Positions 12,476 through 25,728 of a DNA stretch of 64,000 bases are shown piece by piece. The stretch comes from Vitis vinifera (lineage: Eukaryota > Streptophyta > Magnoliopsida > Vitales > Vitaceae): assembly GCF_030704535.1 (NCBI RefSeq), contig NC_081812.1:17183501-17247500 (forward strand), written 5' to 3'. The translations under genes and the position numbers were made by a program. The notes beneath the pieces are model-generated. The model did no database searches. It was not told the DNA's origin and saw only the letters and a program-made list of their open reading frames with translations. The number at the start of each line of letters is the position of its first letter. Positions within the stretch are counted from its first letter, which is position 1.

Positions 12476-13432
12476 GTTATGAGCACACACATATGCACAG
12501 ACTTGCATCCATATTATTAAAAACAGTAAAGACAATAATTATTTATTATGACACGAAATTTTGAAAAATACTATCTATTTACATATTAGCTTAAATTGTC
12601 TAATAAAAAATTTACACTCGCCAGCATTATTTCCAATAGGCTCATTAATACATGTATTTCCATCCAATACCACCAAACTATAGAAATCATGCTCATAGTC
12701 AGTCTCATCTTCAGAATTGCAATTTTCACTATCATTGCTATTAGAAGACATATTGACAAAACCAACAAATAAAATAATGCATGATAATGAGTGATTACTA
12801 GACATTTTCTGGACCCCTCAAAAAGCAAGAATGAATAAATAATCAGATCCTCTGTCAAAAAAAAGAAGCAAAACCATTAAGTTTGAAAATCAGCAAATAT
12901 GGAAAGCACTGATGAGTAAGGAATATAAATGGCACTTATGAACATTTCTAAGAACTAAGAATATCTGAACCAAAGTTGGAACCAAAATACAGTGCACAAC
13001 CACCTGAAAAAAATGCTAAAAACACCAACATACCAAACTGTCAATGTACCAAAGTGCTGAAGTACACTTTCAGTGGGCATGTTCAGTGATTCCCAGCATG
13101 GGTCAATTGTGAAATCCACTAGTGCTTTTTAATGTATGCAAAAATGCGTCAAATAAGTTCAGCAAATTGTCCAAGTCAGAGCACCCAATTTGCAACAGCA
13201 AAAGGTTTCAAGCTGGGTGCCTTCATACATTGCATATTTGATAAAAATAATGCTGCAAAATTGCAAGCCAAAATGCAGTCAACAATGGGACAAAAACTCT
13301 GCCACAAAATGCAGCTATACTACATAGCAAAATAGAATTTTGAAGCTTCAAGAGAATCTTATCACACTTGGGACAGCAGGTACTATGACCAAAATTGATG
13401 CAATTCTATTCCTATTTGTGCAATCCTCAATT

Positions 13433-13790
13433 TCAGACTCATTCCCTCAACCAAGCTGTGCATATATGCAACAACTGGCTCTTAGAGGCAACTTCTCAAA
13501 CAGGTAATATGCCCATTTTTTGTATAGCAATCCTACACTTCAAGGTGCCGCCATTTCCACCCATAAGTACAAGCAAGCTCTCACAATATTAAAACCTTGT
13601 CAGAGGGCTTACCAACTAGTACCCATTACCTCAACCAAGTCATGCATATAGGCAACAACTGGCTCTTAGAGGCAACTTCTCAAACAGGCACTGTGCCCAT
13701 TTTTGGATCAGGGTCCCATCATTCCCACCCACAAGTACAAACAAGGTCCCACGACGTTAAAACCTTGTCAGAGAGTTTACCAACTAGCAA
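13433..13790. repeat. Two-copy tandem duplication of about 180 bp
   Basis: Copy 1 (about 13433-13616) and copy 2 (about 13617-13790) share CCTCAACCAAG, CAACAACTGGCTCTTAGAGG, AACTTCTCAAACAGG, AAAACCTTGTCAGAG and TTACCAACTAG in the same order. They differ by substitutions and small indels. The repeat lies in the presumed 5'-UTR intron of the TRM7-type gene and has no coding signal. Confidence 0.7.
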
Positions 13791-14098
13791 GTAGACATGT
13801 TGCGAAGTATTTTCTGCCCTTGTAGACATTTTGGTTTCAGGTTTCATTTACAACTATTATATCAGAATGAACACATATCACAAACTGAATTCAAGAAATG
13901 GCCATTTCTGATGATGGATAGGAGCACACTTAAAAAAAACATGGGAGTTTCTGGTATGAGCACAATGATACGAGAACCTAAATAAATGGGAGTTCCTGAG
14001 TAGCTGAATTCATTACATTGCAACATAAACACAACTCTCAAATGCTCAATCAATCTGATGAAATAAGAACAAGCCACAACTGAAAGGCATAAATTTTG

Positions 14099-14138
14099 AA
14101 AAAAAAAAAGAAAAAAAGAAAAAAAAAAAAAAAAAAAG
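14099..14138. repeat. A-rich low-complexity tract
   Basis: A run of A with single G interruptions, about 40 bp. It lies inside the presumed 5'-UTR intron of the TRM7-type gene. It could be a slippage tract or an old retroposon tail; nothing next to it decides this. Confidence 0.6.
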
Positions 14139-14730
14139 GACATGAAGAGTAGAAAGCCTTGTAATCGAAAGGAAAAAGGAAATATCCGCAGCTACATCAT
14201 TAATTGAATAAAAGAACTACCAAATAAACGTAACCAATAAGAACGGAAGACCCCTGAAATTCATTAAACAATTACCACTCACGAACTTTATGCAAATGAC
14301 TTCCGTTAAAATCTATAAGGTCTTCCAATAAACCCTAACTTAGGACCATCTAAAACCCACAAAATAAAAAAATGAAATCCACGAAAAGGGAAAAAGAAAA
14401 ATAATAACGAATTGGTTGCTGACAAAAAAAGAAAAGAAAAAAAGGATGCTAAATCTTAGAATTTTCATTAATATGAATCTAGAAAACAAAGCTTCAGCTT
14501 AACCGTAACCGTACCTAATGCAAGTATTTTGACTGGGTTGATGTAAAATTTTACATATCCAGAAATTAAGACGAAAATGAAAACCATGTTTTATTTGTTT
14601 TCAGGAGTTCTCTCGGGAACGAAAAGGATGCTATTATTTGGAGAGAGTGAAGAAGATACTCACCAGATACTCGAAACAACGCAAGCAGAGGTTGGGGGTG
14701 GAGTGGTCGGGACACCGCGGGTACCTAAAC

Positions 14731-16302
14731 CCACCAAGTACCGAGAACTCATTCAAGCATTCCTAATTTGGTTGCAATTTTATTTTTCAAAAAATTTTAA
14801 TTATAAATTTGCAAATTAGTTTCAAAATTATTTTATATTTTTACGATTTCAAACCAACAACTGAAAAATAAAAATAAATAAATAGATAAGGAGTTGTCGG
14901 GTCATGAGATTGAAAAAGAGTTCTTGTTTTTATTTTTAAGAATAAGTAAAACTATTTTAACTAAATTTTAGAAACAAAAAGAAAATACAAAGGAATTAAA
15001 AAAATTATAAAATAAATAAATAAAATTAAACATGATAACTTCTTCTCTTTTCACCATCCATTATTGATACCGAAATTTTTTTAATATGATATACATTTAA
15101 ATTACACCTATTTTTATGAATTTAATTTAATTTAATAAAAAAATTCATTAATTATATAAATTTTAAATCAAACTATATTTTGGACATAAAATTTATTAAT
15201 TTTTAAAAATAATTTAACATTTAATAAACCAATTTAATTAATATTAGAAATTAATAGAAATCAGTAATATTGAAAAGTCATAAACCAAGATTTTTTTTGG
15301 ATGTCTTGATTAATTTTTTCTTTACATATGATCATATTTTTATTAATTTTTTATTAGGTAAATAAATTGTAAATCAATTAAGACTTAATTTATTTATTTA
15401 ATTAATAAATCTAATAATTTCTAAAATTAACTTAAAACCAAATAGTGATTCAATTAATGTAAAAAAATTATGGATAAAAATTGGTTTAAAATATCAATTA
15501 ATTTTTTATATGTAAAACCAATGCCCATAAGACTCCCAGGTTTCCTACTGAATTGGCCGTATTGCTTTATAGACTCGACTATTGTTTTCCTACAAAGGCA
15601 GCTGCCAATACATATATTAATTAGGTAACCTAATTACCAGGGATGTCGGCTAAGGCTTTCCTCTGGATCCCAGGGTCTAATCGTAACTTTGTACGGTTAG
15701 AATTTAAAAACAGATAGCCAAGTTTTACTTTCTCTTCTCAGCTAAGGAATCAACTAGTTAACTCTACCTGAATTTTGGTGCCGAACACAGAAAGCAAGCC
15801 AAGAGCAAAACAATTTGCAAGCAAATGGAAAACACAATCATGTCCGGAAGGATTTGAAACCCCATTAAATGACAAGCAGAAGAAAATAATCCACCGCCCC
15901 AAAGGGTTAGGTTTAATCCTTCTCAAATCACGAGTATAGGATAATGTTAAGAAGTTTCCTCATCCATACTCATCAAGTTCAAATGACAACTGAAAATTTT
16001 TCATAAATGGACCAAATCAGCAAGCTGGCTGGGTTTTGATGCCGGATTGAAAAGTAACGTATTCTATACCTAATGGCTACCTGAGATGATATCAAATGAT
16101 AAGTAAAATACAGTATCAACATCATATAATAAATCAACTAGGACGATGAATCTCAAGTTCAGAGCTCTGTTATCTCTGTCGTGGAGAACACAATATTCTC
16201 AAGAATGAGAACCTTCAACAGTTGAATTTAACTGGTTCCCTCCCCCAAAAGCCTGAGCTCTATCATGGCTAAAACTCCAGAGACCAATAAAAAAGTCCAT
16301 GT
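14731..16302. other. Intergenic, very AT-rich
   Basis: This is the presumed upstream sequence of the TRM7-type gene followed by the 3' region of RPN8. 14800-15540 is very AT-rich with no ORF. Nothing resembling a gene or an ordered repeat is seen. Confidence 0.4.
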
Positions 16303-19300
16303 TCAGCTTCCAGCAACGGCCGGGACGGCTGCTGGCTTTGCATCCTCAGCTTTCTCATGCTCTTTGTTAAGCATCTGAAAACCAAATTTGAGTGTGTAAA
16401 GATCAACTAGATACTTTTTCTATAAGAGAGAAAGCATCAAAAAGGGAAAAAAAAAAAAATCCAACTACAGGAGCATGTTATAAATAACAAGTAATCTAAT
16501 ATGGAAGACATCAAGAAACACTTATTTAACAACATCCCCAGTAAGTTAAGTGTTCCATAAATTTCAATGGCAAGTACATGCAATATGGCTTCAGTGCCAG
16601 CTATTGCATGCATTGAAGATATCTAAAAACTTAAGGTGTGAGCACATCATTCTTGTTCATGCTGGCAAGATGCATTAACCTCACATTTATGTATGTCCAC
16701 AAAGTAACATGCATGGGAACAATACAACACAACTTCTATCTTTGAAATGACAAATTCTCGTAACATTCAACTCAATATCCAGCTTAAAATCAGGTAACCA
16801 AGGCCAATGTCTAGTTAGCATGAAAAAACTCATTCATATGAGAAGAGGGCATATTACCTTGTTATTGATCAAGTTGTGGAGAGCTATAACACTTCGGATG
16901 AGAGATGAAAGATAAATAACCAACATCATATCATTTGTTTTCACTGCATAGAAAAGGGCACACATGGATCAAAGAGTGGGAAAAGTTAGATGACATGATG
17001 AAGATACCAAAGGCAGAAAATAATATCTTGGCCTCACCTGCAAATGCCTTGATTAACTCAGCAACATTGAGATTTGGAAGCAAGTTGAAAACATCCTGCA
17101 ATTTTGATGAAAATAAAAACATTGGATACAGGAAGGTCGTGGATAGATAAGATAGAGAAAAAAATCCACACATGGAAAAAATAATATACAAGTATCATTG
17201 TCCAACCTTAATCACAACCATTTTTTTTTATTATGCCATTTATAGTATGTGATCAAACAAAACAATATACAACCAAACCAATTTTTCTAAGAGATTATAT
17301 AATCTAGGCATTGAACACATTCAAAGAGTGATTTTATTTATTTATTTATTTATTAGTGTGTGACAAGAAGCTACAACTTTTATAACTTGCACAGAGAGAG
17401 AGAGAGCACATTCCTTTTTCGTAATCATGGAGTCAATCAAAGAAAGCAATATATAAACAAAGCTTTTCTCCAAGAAATTACTGAATCTCAACATTGAACA
17501 TGCATTCAAAGTGTACACCTTTTTTCTTGATAAAAAAAAGAACAAAAGAAAAAGAAAAAGTGTACATTTTTTTTTGATAAGCTATACTTCTGTCACTTGA
17601 ATTAAGTAATAAAAAGATTTAAAAGAGAAGGGAAGGAGAGAGAAAGAGAGCACAGTACAAGAAGTAGGCTAGAGAAATTATACTAGTATTTGTAGAGAGA
17701 GAGGGAGGGGGAAAGAGAGATAACATAAACAAAGTGGGTCTTCCCACAAAACCACATCCTGGATTCCCAACCCAATGCAATGGTGAAGACAGCTTATCAA
17801 TTTGCCAATCTGGATTTACAAGAAAACAAACAGCTGAAAACTCATCCAGATCCACAATCCTCATCCAGGTTTTGTGTCTGCATGACCCTCTTCAACCATG
17901 AGCCACACAAGAAATGAGTGTCATTGAAAGAGATCCCTCCACTGTAAGGTTACCCAATTATATTCGCACTCAGTTGCCTAAGATGGCAACCTCAAAACAA
18001 AGTGAACTGCCCTAAAAGTTTGCTCTCAAACTGCACCTGATAGACATGTCAGTTGCCATGTCTAGCACAACCAAAAAGGGAAAAAGAATGTCACAAATGG
18101 AAACATGTAGGTGTATCTGACATGAAAAAAAAGAACAAATGATAAATAGATTTATCATTGTCCCACATCTTATGAAACACATAGCAAGTGAATAAATCTT
18201 CCTCAATAACTCACACATCATCATAAAACCAAACTCATAAATAAATAAATAACGAAAAAGGAAAACTTGTGTAGCTAGTCTACATTGAGATTTGGTTCCT
18301 TTTCTTTGATATGATATCCTCATTTACCTACAGTTTCAAGAAGACCTTCCAAACCGCTTCTCCATACACATAAAACACTAGCTCTTACTTTAAAAAATAG
18401 ATAAAGACCTAAAAATAATGAAAAGAAATATGAGATCCTACATCATGTCTTCCTGAAAAATACAGATGCACGCACACTTACACATGAAGGCGGGAAGGAA
18501 GCTTTCACACACACACACACATGTAAGTGACAGGTAGATACAATACAGAGAAAGCAAGATATGTGATCAAGGTAGCTCCAAAATAGGATTCTAATGACAT
18601 CAGTAGGACGCAAATGTACAAATAAATGAAGCAAACTCTACCTGGAGATGGTAAAGAATCTCATGATTTAGAGGAAGCTTTCCATCAACCACAAGATCAA
18701 GATAACCACGTATTTCTCTCAGTCGTGCATCCAAACCCTTCAAGGCTGCTAGTTTTCCAGTGACCTGTATGAGACAAAAGAGAAGTGGTGGTCATTCCTT
18801 TCTTCTTTTTTTCACATAGTTGTGACACTTGTGAGAGAAGCTTCAACTTTCAGATATTTCTAAACTTGATGCAAAAGAGTCAACAACTTAAAGTAAGAAA
18901 ATTCAGGAGGACAGAACCTCTGTTGCAAGAGTGCTAATGGTTGTATCCTTCACATCCCTAAGCAAGTGCTCAACTCCTAGGGAAAGGTGACACATGAAGT
19001 TAATTACTGAAGGTTCAAAAAGGTAAATAATTCATGATAAAGTCAATTTGCATCTTCAAGTTCAGAATACGGAAAGGGAAAAAGCATTGCTAAGAGGAAA
19101 ATAAGAAGCTTTTCGGCTCATGACATACCAATTTCCTCAACTTCATGAGCAGCAATTTCAGATGGGACATGGACAAAAACCTTCTGGCTTTTCTGGGTAG
19201 CATTCTGTAACCATAAGCAAGCATTAGAGTAAACCAACAAGTCATTTTAATGAAATGTCTTAGACAGTAAGTCAGCAAGATTCAAGCTGAATAAAATGTA

Positions 19301-21147
19301 ACTGATCAATCATGCACCAGCTAAATAAGAAAACATTAAAGATGTTCTTAGTTCTTACCTCTTTCACTTCCTCAACAGCATAATAAGCCTTGGTGGGAAT
19401 TCCTAGCTCCTTTGGTTGGACATCAATTATGACTAAGACAGGATTGGGAACATAGCTGCAAAACCAAAGAGAAACTGATTAATCACACCGACCAGATGAA
19501 GGAAAATCAATTTCCATTGTTAGAAATGTCAATATATTTGATGATCCAAGATCACGAGCTCATTTATTCAGTTCTATCTTTTTACCAATAACAATTCATT
19601 CAAGTTCTTATCTTTTGGCCAATTATTGTACTGAATGAAACTTAGATGGGCATCACGCTACACAAAATCATTGTTTATTTAGTTGCGAGAAACATGAAGC
19701 CGAGGAAAAGATAGAGATTAACATATTGAAAACCAATAATGTCTGTTTCTCATCTCAAGGTTCAGGCTTTAAAAGGTGACTCAATATTCAACTTCAGATC
19801 AGTTTCTTGGCCTATTTATTTATGTTTAATTTTCATATAGAAATTAAGGAAAATCAGCATGAGCTTGTGAAGAACACCATGAAAAAAATGAAACAATTCC
19901 TTCACAGATTGTTGCATCTATTTCCCACCAATTAGTCCACAGAAATGCAAAAATTTTCAGATAAAGCTCCCTATACCAACATGGCCAAATCTCTAGTGCT
20001 ACATCATTCCAAGAAGTTCCCAAAGAAACTACCGAAGAACAATACATAACCAAGCAGGGGAAAAAAAGGACCAAACCTTACAAAGCTCTTTGACAATGAA
20101 AAAGATGATTTACTAGTTACACAAGCTCAAGCATATAGAACAATTATGGAACATTATTACAAATCATAATAATGTTTCTCAGGAGTAAGATGTAGTTCCA
20201 CTGACACAAAAATTACAAGGATGCTTCTTAAGAATCAGATCAAGCTTCACTAATATATCAGTTGCAAAATAAGCTTTCCAGAATAAGATTAAATTTCAGT
20301 AATTAATCGTTTATAAGAATCAAGATCCATGAGCTTACTCATGGAACAGTCCGTGAATATCTAGGTCATTCTCCCGCAGTTTTGGTCCTGTGCTGTACCA
20401 TCCAACCACGTGCTCCTTGGCTGAAACAAATCATAAATTCCCATAAGAAATCGCCCATAAAAATTGTAAGCGAGACCTCATCATTTACGAAAAATAATAC
20501 CATTTATTCTCTTGAACATGGAAAACATTGATTCATGATAGTTGTGGTCAAGAAACCATATGCTTGGGTCCTTGTCATCTTCTTCAAAGGGCACTGCAAA
20601 CACAACACCCTACTATTTAGCAACAGCCAATAATTGGCAATTCTTGTACCCTCTTAACAATGCCAATACTATAAACCCTAACCCTCCGCTTGGTGCCCAA
20701 GAAAACCAAGGAATGGAAAAGAAAATTATCAATATACTCTTTGTGGCTGTGGTCCCAAAAATTAAAAACAAAATAAGAAAATTATGAAACCAAGACAAGC
20801 AATTAATCATGTAAAGTTGAGTGCCGAATTTCAATCATTAGCTGCGTCTTAAAATGTTCGTTTTCTTTTATTTTTCCACATTTTCTGAGCAACCAAACGG
20901 ACCATAAAATTTCAGATCTAAACAGAATGAAGCAAGGTAGCTGGAGGTTTAGAATTGAACCTGCGTAACTGTTAGTGACATCAACAGTTCCTTTGAAAGA
21001 ACTACCGAGTAGAACTCCGATGACTCGTTTTCGAGTGTCTTTGGCGACTCGGTTGTAGTTGTCGACGATGCTGAGAAGCACCAGAGGATGGACTATGACC
21101 TTCTCGATCGGTCTGGATGATATCTGCTGCGTTTTAATCACGTCCAT
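16303..21147 (-). CDS. RPN8: 26S proteasome regulatory lid subunit RPN8 (PSMD7/MOV34 type), 10 exons
   Basis: Exons in coding order: 21147-20961, 20593-20501, 20420-20339, 19455-19359, 19204-19129, 18976-18918, 18764-18642, 17095-17038, 16943-16858, 16374-16303. They total 933 nt and encode 310 aa in one frame with GT..AG introns. The N-terminus carries an MPN domain ([35 protein letters not shown]). At residues 100-106 the sequence is GWYSTGP, not the His-x-His of the JAMM zinc motif, so this is the non-catalytic MPN type, as known for RPN8. The second half ([43 protein letters not shown]) is the helical region that assembles with the other lid subunits. The C-terminus is short and Ala-rich. 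In the proteasome RPN8 pairs with the deubiquitinase RPN11. Length agrees with plant RPN8 (about 308-310 aa). Looks intact. Confidence 0.96.
17096..18641 (-). other. Intron 7 of RPN8 with microsatellites
   Basis: This is the largest RPN8 intron. It contains (AG)n at about 17395-17406, GAGA-rich sequence at 17632-17722 and (AC)n at about 18509-18522. Short ORFs here lack recognisable domains. Confidence 0.75.
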
Positions 21148-21304
21148 CGGTATTTCGATTCAACGGCGGAGATCAGTCCGTACCCAAGCCCTACCCCTCG
21201 GTCTCTCTCTTCTTCGACTCTCCAGAATGCCCTTGTGCTTCTTGCGATTCTCGCTTCATGAAAATTCAGAATACAGGCAAAACCCACCGCACAAGAAACC
21301 TTTT

Positions 21305-21395
21305 TCAAAGCTCCGCACTGGGCCACCCGGCTGCGCTCAGGTATGGGCCAGTGCATTCTGGGCCTAACCAACCCATCACCCATGGCCCACTTTTG
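21305..21395 (-). promoter_or_regulatory. Cluster of TGGGCC/GGCCCA (site II-like) elements upstream of RPN8
   Basis: Four copies of the TGGGCC/GGCCCA core occur within about 75 bp (near 21308, 21345, 21359 and 21383). They lie 160-240 bp upstream of the RPN8 ATG. Such 'site II' clusters bind TCP factors and are common in promoters of ribosomal, proteasomal and other growth-linked plant genes (known pattern). The assignment to RPN8 is by position only. Confidence 0.6.
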
Positions 21396-21960
21396 CTCAA
21401 ATCTTAAAAGCATCCAAATTTCCTGTGGTTTAACAATTTATCTTTTTTTATTTCTATTTTTTTTCATATCTTTCCAGTGCTCTTTAATTATGAATATTTC
21501 CCCTTTTTTTTTATTTTTTTTATTGTAACACATTGAAATTTAAATAATTGAAATAAAACTTTTCAACCATGATCATTTATCACCATTTAGATTGACACTT
21601 TGAAAGCCAAAATCTTTATTTTTATTTTGATATTTTAATTAAAATATTTTAACTTAAAAAAATAGTTCAATAAGAAAACTAGAATAATGTTACCCTTTAA
21701 AAGCCTGTGTCTTTTATTGTGTCTAGAAATTATTTCATGTCATAAAATTTTTGTATATCAAAACCTTCTTATTCCAACTTTTGGTTAAAACTAAAATATG
21801 AGAAGTTATTCCAAATGTAATTAAATAATTTTTCCTTTATTGTATTTCTACAATTCCATTCTATCCTTCTATCACTCTCTCTTCTAAGCCTTTCCGAGAG
21901 CCCAACTAGGCTTTGGGAGATGGTTAAAACCTCTTGCTCAAATGAGGCCACAAGAGAAAT

Positions 21961-22085
21961 CCATTAAAATTTATTGAGGGTGCCCACGCAAAAACTAATG
22001 TGTACTTCCTAAGCTCACATATTTCTCATCAAAATTTATTGAGGGTGTCCATGCTAACTAAATTTAAAAGTCACAGCTTTTTCTA
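21961..22085. repeat. Imperfect direct repeat of about 65 bp
   Basis: 'AAAATTTATTGAGGGTG(C/T)CCA' occurs at about 21967 and again at about 22030. Both are followed by diverged text ending in 'AA(G)CTCACAT'. The flanking interval 21400-22300 is AT-rich and without a gene. Confidence 0.5.
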
Positions 22086-22309
22086 AACTCACATGCAGCA
22101 TTGAAACAACTCAAGGAGTAACCTTTGAACAGGTTGTGACATCAAACCGAATAGCCAATGTCCAAATACCTAATCTCAAGTTCTCAGAGCTTGTGAGACT
22201 GTTCCACCATGACAGAATGATGGGATTGCTAATGAGACATAATTTTTTGCTAATTGATTCCAGGAGTTAAGGTGATTGTTTGGGACCGGGGCGATAAGAC
22301 AACAAACCC

Positions 22310-25300
22310 TTGCCTGTCATATATACTGAAAAAACACTACCGACAAATCCTGCTCTAAATACGACATTGGTGAAGAAACACAAGTAGTTCCCTCATCGAG
22401 TAACCTAATCAGTGAAGAATCACTCAATGCTATTATCAAAAGTTCCATGGAGGCTCCCAAGAAGTAGGAACTGAGGAAGCAGTCGGATTTGTTAAGTAAA
22501 CCGTGGCTCTTAACCACATCTAGCCTTCGAGCCTCTACTTTAGCAGCTGCCATCTCATACAAAACAGTATGGACCACGGAAGAAACTGGCAATGCTAGAG
22601 AGCTTGAAATCCCATCAACAGCCCCAAGATGGAGAAACTGAGGAAGCAACCAAAATATTTGCTTGCTCAAAAACGCAAGTGTTTCCAATGGAGATCACAA
22701 CCCCAACAATTATGAAGGTCACCCATGTTGGTACAACTTCAATGTGGCCAGTTAAGGCAATCTCCCCACTTTAATCCCTCGCTTTCAAATCTCCTGGCAC
22801 TCCAACAGTGAACACTCTTGCAGCAAAAGAAGGCGCAAGTGGATCCCAGGAATCCCCCTTCATTCTAGTCAGGTTTCACGCAAAGAAACAGGAAAGACCA
22901 CAAGAAAGAGACTTCACCTATCAGCTATCTGTTCTCACCTTTATCGCACCGGTTGGCTGATGGGTGAGCGACTTGGGCTGCTGTGCGGGAGAAATGTGCC
23001 CATTCTTGATTGGTAAAGCAGTTTTGTGCAGAGGAGGGCGGTTGACAGCATTTCCAGCAGCCTCAGAGGGAGCAGGAACTGCTGCTAGAAGTTTGGGGCA
23101 TGGCATGGCATTCTTAGAGCGAACAGGAGATGAGGAGGCAAGTACAGCGTGCCCAAAATGTGGTTGCCACTCACAAGGAGCACCTAGCTGGTCGATCCAG
23201 ACATGATTTGTAGACGCATGCCGGGCTCACTCTTCTTGGTCGGAGCATACAATAGTACTGTCAACAGGAACAGTTCCTGTACAGTTCCAGGCCCTCAAAT
23301 CCACATGGAAATCGTGCATACAATTATTTCGGTTTCCTTGACCTCTCACTCTGCAAAGTCTCCATCTATGCTGCTCTTGTTGTTCTAAAGTTTGGCTTGG
23401 CAATACAATGACAACCTCATCTAAGCACCGCGCATCAACCATACAAGAAAACATGGATAGAGTTTTTTGTAACCCATAAACCACACTAAATTCTATTGCA
23501 CAAAGCATCATAACTGAGTACCACGTAAAGCACAATGCAGTTTTTTAAGCTACAACTTAACATGGCAGTTTCTCTCTTATTCTCTTTATTTATATGTCCC
23601 ACAGGCTGATAGACTAGGCCACAGAGACAACCAATGATACAGGCGGGGTTGAACAACTGTCACCAAATTGAAATTGGGAACCTCGCTTGGTGCCATGCAG
23701 AGTTAATGCCAGATATGCCTGAAAATCTATGTTTTGGGTTCTTATAGATGAGTTTTCTTGAATAAGTCAACAAGAGAGGACGGAGTGGGTGTCAGAAGAG
23801 AAGAGAACCTGAGCCCCATGGTCTGTTGCCCAAGCTGCACAACCAAAGTACTATTTTTCATAGAGCTGACTAGCTCCCTTGGAGGGCTGTGGAATGTCTT
23901 GGACATGGAGGGCACAAAGATTCTGAACACTGTTTTAACTTGTGAGTGGAGTCAGTGGACTACCCTTCGGTTTAGCACATCTATACAAACATAACCAGCT
24001 CAAGAACAGAAGTGTTGCAGACAGCATAACTAATGCTGGAACCCCAAACTAACAGACCATGGCTTTATATATGCAAGAGCACAACCTCCAATCACTGGGA
24101 GAAGGGTCATAAGAAAGGAGCCAACATTTTGTCAAGGCACCTTCCTTTTCATATCAATTTGATCACTGGGTGTTTGGATTTTTCCTTGTTCAGTAAAGAA
24201 TGATCCTAAGGAGGTTATATGACCAGATATCCCAACAGCTATAAGGGCTAATGCTGTACAGAACAGGACTCCTTGGGTGTTGCCAATGCATTCTGGCTGG
24301 TATAAACTACAGGACCCCGTTGCATTAGAAAGAACAGGTGGTGTTGACCTTGCCAAGAAGCTGAGTCCCTGCAGACAGAAGAAATGGCTTAAATAGAAGA
24401 AATTCCACTAACAGCAAGTCTTTCAATAATGGAATAAATAGGGGTTGAATTAGTTGGATAAATAAGTGAGACTACAACAGTGTTATTGACTGTGGGCCTA
24501 GGCACAATAACAAAGCATTATATCCTAACTACTTAAGTCAGGTAGATAAATCTTTCTTCAACATTCAGGTCTATCCAAGATCATAATAAAAGCTATCACT
24601 TCACATGGTGTGACTTAAAGTAATCTAAATGACATGCTCTTCCAATAATATCAAATTAGGTATGCACCCTCTAATTCTGTATACATGCATAGCACATGCC
24701 ACCTGTATTATTACAAACCTATAAAGTTTTATTTTGATTTCCATTACAATGGGGCAAACCAACAACAGGGCCACCTCCATGACTTCCTAAAATGAAGTGC
24801 CAGCAAAATTAGGACTCCAAGAATGATAAGGATATGTTTTTCATAGGACTATAGTGACAGAGATAATCAAGCATTAAATATTTATAACACTTTAACCATA
24901 GATGGAGTCAACAAATAGTCCTACCTATGGACATTTGTTGTAGAACACTTGAGCCCCCACATTTCTAAGTAGTGAACACTAGAGAGATAAATTTAACTCC
25001 AGATGCTGGGCCAGAGACTCCTTTCAAACATAATGCAGCTTTAAAATGTTCCATATGCAGATACATGTTTTGACTAACTCAGTTGGTCTACCCAACTATG
25101 ATGCTACATTTGTCCCGCCGAGGCAGCAGTTGGTCTACCCAAAAAAAACAATCCAAGGTTTATTTCAAATATTATGAACTCATATGGGAATCTTTATCAT
25201 GAGGCCTACCAATTGTAAATTTCGTTGGTTGGTCAATGATAATGTAAGGCAGCTTTAAAAAGCCAGAACATTCAAAATCCCTTTCTTCATTGTCAAAACT

Positions 25301-25728
25301 GTGACACAGATGCTTGGTTTTGGCTAATTAAAAGCATGTTCATCCATTTGAAAAAATGAAGCTATGGAAAACAAAACATAAACAAGTTTGAATGCTACAT
25401 GACACCATGATTGAATAACCGTATTTTGATTAGATTCTTAAACACTCCCTGATCATTCTTCCTGTTTTCCCTACTGAATGAGACTAAATATAGAAAAACT
25501 ACATAAACTATTTTGGTGTAGTTTATTATAATTAAAGCAAATGGCATAAATGATTCAATATCATTCATACAAAATTCTCAAAAAAAGAGGGAGGTTCTAG
25601 AAACTTACAAGGCTATAGGCAAGACTCGAGAACAAGATCATCCAATAGTCACTCATGAAAGCAACAAGGAAGGTCATGCCTAAAGGCATTATGATTGCAG
25701 CGCCCAAGAACAATGTCGACAATAGCAG
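22310..25728 (-). pseudogene. Decayed NPF (NRT1/PTR family) transporter
   Basis: Three parts are recognisable on the minus strand. Exon-like 25728-25609 encodes VAFMSDYWMILFSSLAYSL and ends CTT|GTAAGT. After an intron, 24368 onward gives GLSFLARSTPPVLSNATGSC and TALALIAVGISGH, then VGSFLMTLLPVIGGCALAY, a normal NPF order. Farther on come RCLDEVVIV...RWRLCRVREVKET (about 23440-23340), VPTWVTFIIVGVVISIGNT (about 22735-22680) and AAAKVEARRLDVVKSHGLL (about 22555-22500). Breaks: TGA in place of an expected Trp at about 24132-24134, a frameshift near 24050, another near 23880, several stops between 23330 and 22800, and no recognisable first exon. The phase-0 intron (YSL|GLSF) is at the position used by the intact NPF gene at 49 kb. 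Not functional as read. Confidence 0.8.

Larger units (their letters stand above)
11350..14730 (-). promoter_or_regulatory. Probable 5'-UTR exon and long leader intron of the TRM7-type gene
   Basis: Upstream of the ATG at 11376 the minus strand has a good acceptor (CACTACCTACAG, exon resuming at 11396). The leader GC-rich patch at about 14664-14725 is followed by a strong donor, CTG|GTGAGTATC (exon end 14664). This predicts a non-coding first exon and a leader intron of about 3.3 kb. Only the splice consensus and local base composition support it; no transcript data are available here. Sequence between has no other gene. Confidence 0.45.

Noticed and set aside
13132-13985. Run of small plus-strand ORFs
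   Set aside because: They follow the local tandem duplication and have no domain or conserved frame between copies.
22317-22688. Short ORF as a separate gene
   Set aside because: It reads NPF segments across frames and belongs to the larger minus-strand relic.
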